64,000 bases of DNA from Planctomycetota bacterium (GTDB lineage: Bacteria; Planctomycetota; GCA-002687715; DRQF01), in contig JACKGY010000003.1 of NCBI GenBank assembly GCA_020639295.1, forward strand, positions 434,001-498,000, written 5' to 3'. Below, in pieces: positions 60,615 through 64,000 of the stretch (position 1 is the first letter of the stretch; every line of letters starts with the position of its first letter). Made by a program: the position numbers and the translations under genes. Below the pieces are notes generated by a model. It searched no databases and was not told the origin of the DNA. It worked only from the letters and a program-made list of their open reading frames with translations.

Positions 60615-61751
60615 GTGGGTGGACTGAGTACGCGCTCGGGGTTCGTCGCGGCCCAGGAACCGACGGAACGCCTCCGTCATGAGGTCCTGCCGGCCCTGAG
60701 ACGAGCGCGCTTCGGCATCATCGACGAGGAGGAGGCCGCGGCCGAGCGCCCCTATGCCGTCCTGCTCGACGTGAGCGAGCTCGACGACGTGGCCACCGCC
60801 GTCCAGCTGGCCCGTGCCCGACACCCGGGCGCACCGGTGATCGCCATCTGCGCTCCCGGCCCTGGGGCCGAATTCCGCCTGCTCAGCGCCTTCCGCAACG
60901 GGGTCCTCGATTCGGTGCTCCTCGATGCCGCGAACGTCGACGATCTGGTCGAGACGGTCAAGCTGACCCTCGAACGCCATCGACTCGACTGCGAATCCAA
61001 GCGCCTGACCCACAGCTTCTCGGCCGAACTCGGTCGTCGCGCCCGCGGACTCCTGAAGGCCAACGACGCGCTCGAGGCCGCCTACGAGTCCACCTTGCAC
61101 GCTCTCGTCGCCGCGCTCGACGTGCGCGAGAAGGCCACGGCCTGCCACTCGATGCGCGTCTCCTACTACACCTGCTTCCTGGCCATCCTGATGGACTGTC
61201 CCGAGGACGATCTGCAGGACTTCTATCGTGGCGCCCTGCTCCACGACATCGGCAAGATCGGCATCCCCGACGCCATCCTCCTCAAACCGGCGAAGCTCGA
61301 CGAGGAGGAGTTCGAGACCATGAAGCGCCACACCACGCTCGGTCGCGACTTCCTCTGCGGCATCGACTACCTGAGCCGGGCGATCGACATCCCCTACTGT
61401 CACCACGAGAAGTGGAACGGTACCGGCTACCCCCAGGGACTCGAGGGTGAGCGCATCCCCTTCGGGGCCCGGCTGTTCGCGGTGGCGGACGTCTACGACG
61501 CCCTGCGCAGCCGTCGCTGCTACAAGGACCCGATGAGCCACGAGACGGCCCTCGGGATCATCGTCGGCGATTCGGGCACGCACTTCGACCCGGCGATCGT
61601 GGCGGCCTTCGAACGGGTTCCGGAGGCAACATGGTCGGCGCTCGACGTCGCCGCGCGCCGCGAGGTCAACGATTTCCGGAGCATGGTCGCCTTCTGTCGC
61701 GACGCCGTCGCGGCCCTCGACGAGGCCGAGGTCATGGAGCCCGTGTCATGA
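60615..61751 (+). CDS. HD-GYP phosphodiesterase with degenerate receiver domain
   Basis: 378 residues from GTG 60615, chosen for the GGAGAAAGGA ribosome site just before it; an upstream TTG would add 14 residues. The N-terminal 120 residues have a receiver-like fold (AVLLDVSELDD, PVIAICAPG) but without all the acidic residues. The HD domain has LLHDIGKIGIPD and the HHEKWNGTGYPQGLEG GYP motif, so it should break down cyclic-di-GMP. It overlaps the following HDOD gene by ATGA and starts a four-gene signalling operon. Confidence 0.88.
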   Translation: MGGLSTRSGFVAAQEPTERLRHEVLPALRRARFGIIDEEEAAAERPYAVLLDVSELDDVATAVQLARARHPGAPVIAICAPGPGAEFRLLSAFRNGVLDSVLLDAANVDDLVETVKLTLERHRLDCESKRLTHSFSAELGRRARGLLKANDALEAAYESTLHALVAALDVREKATACHSMRVSYYTCFLAILMDCPEDDLQDFYRGALLHDIGKIGIPDAILLKPAKLDEEEFETMKRHTTLGRDFLCGIDYLSRAIDIPYCHHEKWNGTGYPQGLEGERIPFGARLFAVADVYDALRSRRCYKDPMSHETALGIIVGDSGTHFDPAIVAAFERVPEATWSALDVAARREVNDFRSMVAFCRDAVAALDEAEVMEPVS

Positions 61752-62593
61752 AGACCGTCGAACTCGACTACGTCTTCGACTCGCCCGGCTACCGGGGCCT
61801 GCTCCGCCTGCTCGCGGCCCACACCGACGACGTCGGCGTGATCGAGGCCCTCTACCACGTACCCGACCTGGCCTTCCTGATCCTCGCCGAGGCCAACTCC
61901 CTGGCCTATTCCGGCGGCACGCCGATCGCCACGCTCGAACGCGCCGTCGTCCTGCTCGGGCGCCGGGCCATCCTCGATCTCGCCCGATCGGTGCCGCTTC
62001 GCAACCTCGAGGAGTCGGCGATCGCGCCCATCTGGGCCTGTCAGGTCGTGCATGGCGTCGCGGTCGGCACCGCCGCCGCGATGATGGCCCGGGCCGCCCA
62101 GCTGCCGCTCGAGGAGGAGGCCCGGACCCTGGGCATCATCCACGACATCGGCATGCAGATCCTCCTCGAACGCGATCCGGTCAGCTACGAGAAGGCCCTG
62201 TCCGCGGCGGCCGCCACCTCGAGCCGGGTCGTCGACCACGAACGATTCCATTGTGGCACCGACCACGGCGAGGTGGCCGAGAACCTCCTCCGCCAGGCGG
62301 GCCTGCCCGAGACCATGTGCGCCGCGGTCGGCTATCATCACGATCCGCTCAGCGCCCCCACCGAACACCGTTACCTGTCGACCCTGCTCTTCGCCGCCGA
62401 GTGCCTGGCGCGGCGAGCCGGTCAGGTCGATTTCTGCGGCAACGACAGCGAGCTCCTCGAGCCACGCATCCTGGCCACGCTGCGGATCGGCAACGGCGTC
62501 ATCGAGGCCTACGTGCCCCTGTTCAAGGCCGAGCTCCAGCGCCTGGGGATCCGGCCCAACGAGTGCCGCACCAGATCGAGGAACTGCACGTGA
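61748..62593 (+). CDS. HDOD-domain signalling protein
   Basis: 281 residues. The HDOD-like region has the IIHDIGMQILL and GYHHDPL segments, reminiscent of HD proteins but without the full catalytic set, as is usual for HDOD. Such proteins act as regulatory partners in chemotaxis or c-di-GMP circuits. It overlaps both neighbours (ATGA before, GTGA after), which ties it to the HD-GYP protein and the receiver. Function otherwise not assignable. Confidence 0.8.
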   Translation: MKTVELDYVFDSPGYRGLLRLLAAHTDDVGVIEALYHVPDLAFLILAEANSLAYSGGTPIATLERAVVLLGRRAILDLARSVPLRNLEESAIAPIWACQVVHGVAVGTAAAMMARAAQLPLEEEARTLGIIHDIGMQILLERDPVSYEKALSAAAATSSRVVDHERFHCGTDHGEVAENLLRQAGLPETMCAAVGYHHDPLSAPTEHRYLSTLLFAAECLARRAGQVDFCGNDSELLEPRILATLRIGNGVIEAYVPLFKAELQRLGIRPNECRTRSRNCT

Positions 62594-62982
62594 ACGACTC
62601 GGCGCGAATCCTGTGCATCGACGACAACGGCCGGAACCTGCGCATCCTCCAGGAGCTCCTGGAGGACGACTTCCAGCTCAGCTGCGCCACCTCGGGTGAG
62701 GATGGTCTCAGCAGCATCGCCGACTTCCATCCCGAGCTCATCCTGCTGGACGTGATGATGCCCGGACTCGACGGCTACGAGGTCTGCCGCCGCGTCAAGG
62801 CCGACCCGAGCACCGCCGACATCCCCGTGGTCTTGCTCTCGGCGCTGGCCCGGGACGACGACCGCGAGCGCGGTTCGCGCGCCGGCGCCGACGCCTACCT
62901 GGCCAAACCCTTCGATCCCGATGCCCTCCTCGACCTGGTCGAGAACTACATCGGCGCCACGCGGGCGGTCCGGAATGTCTGA
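62590..62982 (+). CDS. Stand-alone receiver-domain protein
   Basis: 130 residues from GTG 62590. It contains a complete receiver: acidic pair D11/D12, phospho-acceptor D54, S84 and K106. No output domain. It would act by protein-protein contact, perhaps on the HD-GYP or PAS proteins of the operon. No histidine kinase is nearby. Confidence 0.9.
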   Translation: MNDSARILCIDDNGRNLRILQELLEDDFQLSCATSGEDGLSSIADFHPELILLDVMMPGLDGYEVCRRVKADPSTADIPVVLLSALARDDDRERGSRAGADAYLAKPFDPDALLDLVENYIGATRAVRNV

Positions 62983-63517
62983 GACCTGGGGCGTCGACCG
63001 CGCGCCGGAGAACCGGCTCGGGGTTCGCCTGGCCGAATTCGCCGCCGTGCCGCTGATCTTCGTCGACGGTGAGCTCCGCCTCCAGTACGCCAACGGCGAG
63101 GCCCGGGAGCTCTTCGCCCTCGACAGCCCGATCGGCGTCTTCAGTCTGCACGACCTGGTGCCGGGTCTGCGGAAGCTCCGCAGCCTCGACTGGGGCGCGC
63201 CTTCGAACTTCGATCTCGTCGACGAGGTCTCGGCCGCGGGCATCCAGCTCGAGGCCCGCCGTCCGGGTGGATCGTTCCGCGTGGAGCTCTCGTCGCGGCC
63301 GGTCGAGGTCAACGGCCTGGTGGGCCGGGTCATCGTCATCCGCGACATGACCGACCAGAACGCGTCGATGGCGTCGATCCTGCGCGCGCACCGCGAGCTC
63401 GAGGAATTCAACCGGATCTCGGTCGGTCGCGAGCTGCGGATGATCGAACTGAAGCGCGAGGTCAACGACCTGCTCAATGAGCAGGATCGCCCCCCGCGCT
63501 ACTGGATCGACGACTGA
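62975..63517 (+). CDS. PAS-domain protein with C-terminal coiled coil and no kinase
   Basis: 180 residues. A PAS domain (about 15-125) is followed by a coiled segment LEEFNRISVGRELRMIELKRE, of the kind that normally leads into a histidine-kinase dimerisation helix, but the protein ends with a short RPPRYWIDD tail. It may be a regulator that pairs with a kinase encoded elsewhere, or the remains of a longer kinase. The ATG lies 8 bp inside the receiver gene. Confidence 0.75.
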   Translation: MSETWGVDRAPENRLGVRLAEFAAVPLIFVDGELRLQYANGEARELFALDSPIGVFSLHDLVPGLRKLRSLDWGAPSNFDLVDEVSAAGIQLEARRPGGSFRVELSSRPVEVNGLVGRVIVIRDMTDQNASMASILRAHRELEEFNRISVGRELRMIELKREVNDLLNEQDRPPRYWIDD

Positions 63518-63553
63518 CGCGGACCGCTCAGGGCGCCCCGAGCGCGCCGCCGC

Positions 63554-64000
63554 CTACTGCAGGATGTTCTTGATCTCGCCCAGCAAGGGCCGGCAGCACT
63601 GCGACTTGAGCGCGAGGTTGCTGCCTTCGCCGACCCGGGTGACGAAGAGGTCGTTGTGGTGCCGGATCAGGCCGAACTCGTCGAGACCGGCCACGCCACC
63701 GCAGATCTCCATGGCCGCCCCCAGGAGCTCGGAGGCCTGCCGGGAGCTGGCGATCTTGACCTTCGCCGCCTGTTCGCGGTCGAGGCGGTCGGCGTTGTAG
63801 AGATCGCAGCAGTGCATCAGCCAGGTCAGGTTCTGCTCCAGGGCGATGTCCATGTCCAGGATGACGTCCTGGACCCGCTGGAAGCGCCCGATCGGCAGAT
63901 CGTCGAACTGCTCGCGCTCCTGGACGTAGCGGCAGCAACGGTCGAGCGCGAAGGCCAGCGATGCCAGGGCCAGGCCGGCGATGAACAGTCGACCGCCGTT
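63554..64000 (-). CDS. Acyl-CoA dehydrogenase (C-terminal part)
   Basis: The last 148 residues are visible; the 5' part continues beyond the window. Segments RYVQEREQF, IGRFQRVQDVILDMD and SELLGAAMEICGGVAG resemble the helical C-terminal domain of acyl-CoA dehydrogenases, where FAD and the catalytic base sit in the missing part. The catalytic residue cannot be checked here. It is convergent with the PAS gene. Confidence 0.85.
   Translation of the reverse strand, partial: NGGRLFIAGLALASLAFALDRCCRYVQEREQFDDLPIGRFQRVQDVILDMDIALEQNLTWLMHCCDLYNADRLDREQAAKVKIASSRQASELLGAAMEICGGVAGLDEFGLIRHHNDLFVTRVGEGSNLALKSQCCRPLLGEIKNILQ

Overview
The window is high-GC, densely coded bacterial chromosome with about 55 protein genes and no tRNA, rRNA, CRISPR array or insertion sequence that I can recognise. 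The best guess at origin is an uncultivated Planctomycetota-like (PVC) or similar Gram-negative lineage. Supporting signs are an ECF sigma factor of the planctomycete 'TTRW...YWYPLYAF' type beside a Ser/Thr kinase with an N-terminal zinc ribbon, many secreted HEAT-repeat proteins, an LpxH-like lipid A hydrolase, an XrtA/PEP-CTERM-type FemAB protein, and menaquinone synthesis by the futalosine route (MqnC). Phylum assignment is inference only.

Layout. 1-14 kb: all genes on the + strand: the 3' end of a FemAB-like gene, ECF sigma factor, zinc-ribbon/kinase/ankyrin protein, HugZ-like protein, sigma-54 response regulator, lpxH, cmk, rpsA, a lipoprotein, tyrS, a secreted protein with W-centred 20-residue repeats, and a small zinc-ribbon gene. 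This run ends at a dif-like XerCD site (14286-14313) placed between convergent genes. 14.3-17.2 kb (- strand): inositol-phosphate synthase and nadE. 17.6-24.2 kb: two paralogous secreted Gly/Pro-rich HEAT proteins bracket a four-gene cassette (ECF sigma factor, anti-sigma, AhpD-like, cytochrome P460). 24.5-35.6 kb: gltA, two secreted S9 peptidases, a CDF metal transporter, aminopeptidase P, and type III glutamine synthetase. 35.8-39.0 kb: operon of FMN reductase, RluA-like synthase, tgt, methyltransferase. 39.2-46.4 kb: orphan binding protein, a chemoreceptor split by a frameshift, a dicarboxylate symporter carrying a PDZ-like insert, and a frameshifted, compositionally mosaic pgi. 46.4-50.8 kb (-): five overlapping genes (HEAT-like lipoprotein, DUF366, flippase-like membrane protein, PfkB kinase, ThpR). 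51-52.7 kb: eboB-eboA pair. 52.8-57.7 kb (-): ispG, then a trxA-nrnA-MBL-pepA operon. 57.9-63.5 kb: secreted gluzincin-like protein, mqnC, and a four-gene signalling operon (HD-GYP, HDOD, receiver, PAS). The window ends inside an acyl-CoA dehydrogenase gene on the - strand.

Most operons are tightly packed, with ATGA, GTGA, TTGA or TGATG overlaps, so translational coupling is the rule. Several strong GC hairpins serve as terminators. The observations most worth following are the dif-like site with a partial inverted copy nearby, the HEAT pair around the redox cassette, the symporter with its inserted domain, the eboB-eboA pair behind a clear promoter, and the two single-base frameshifts 4 kb apart.
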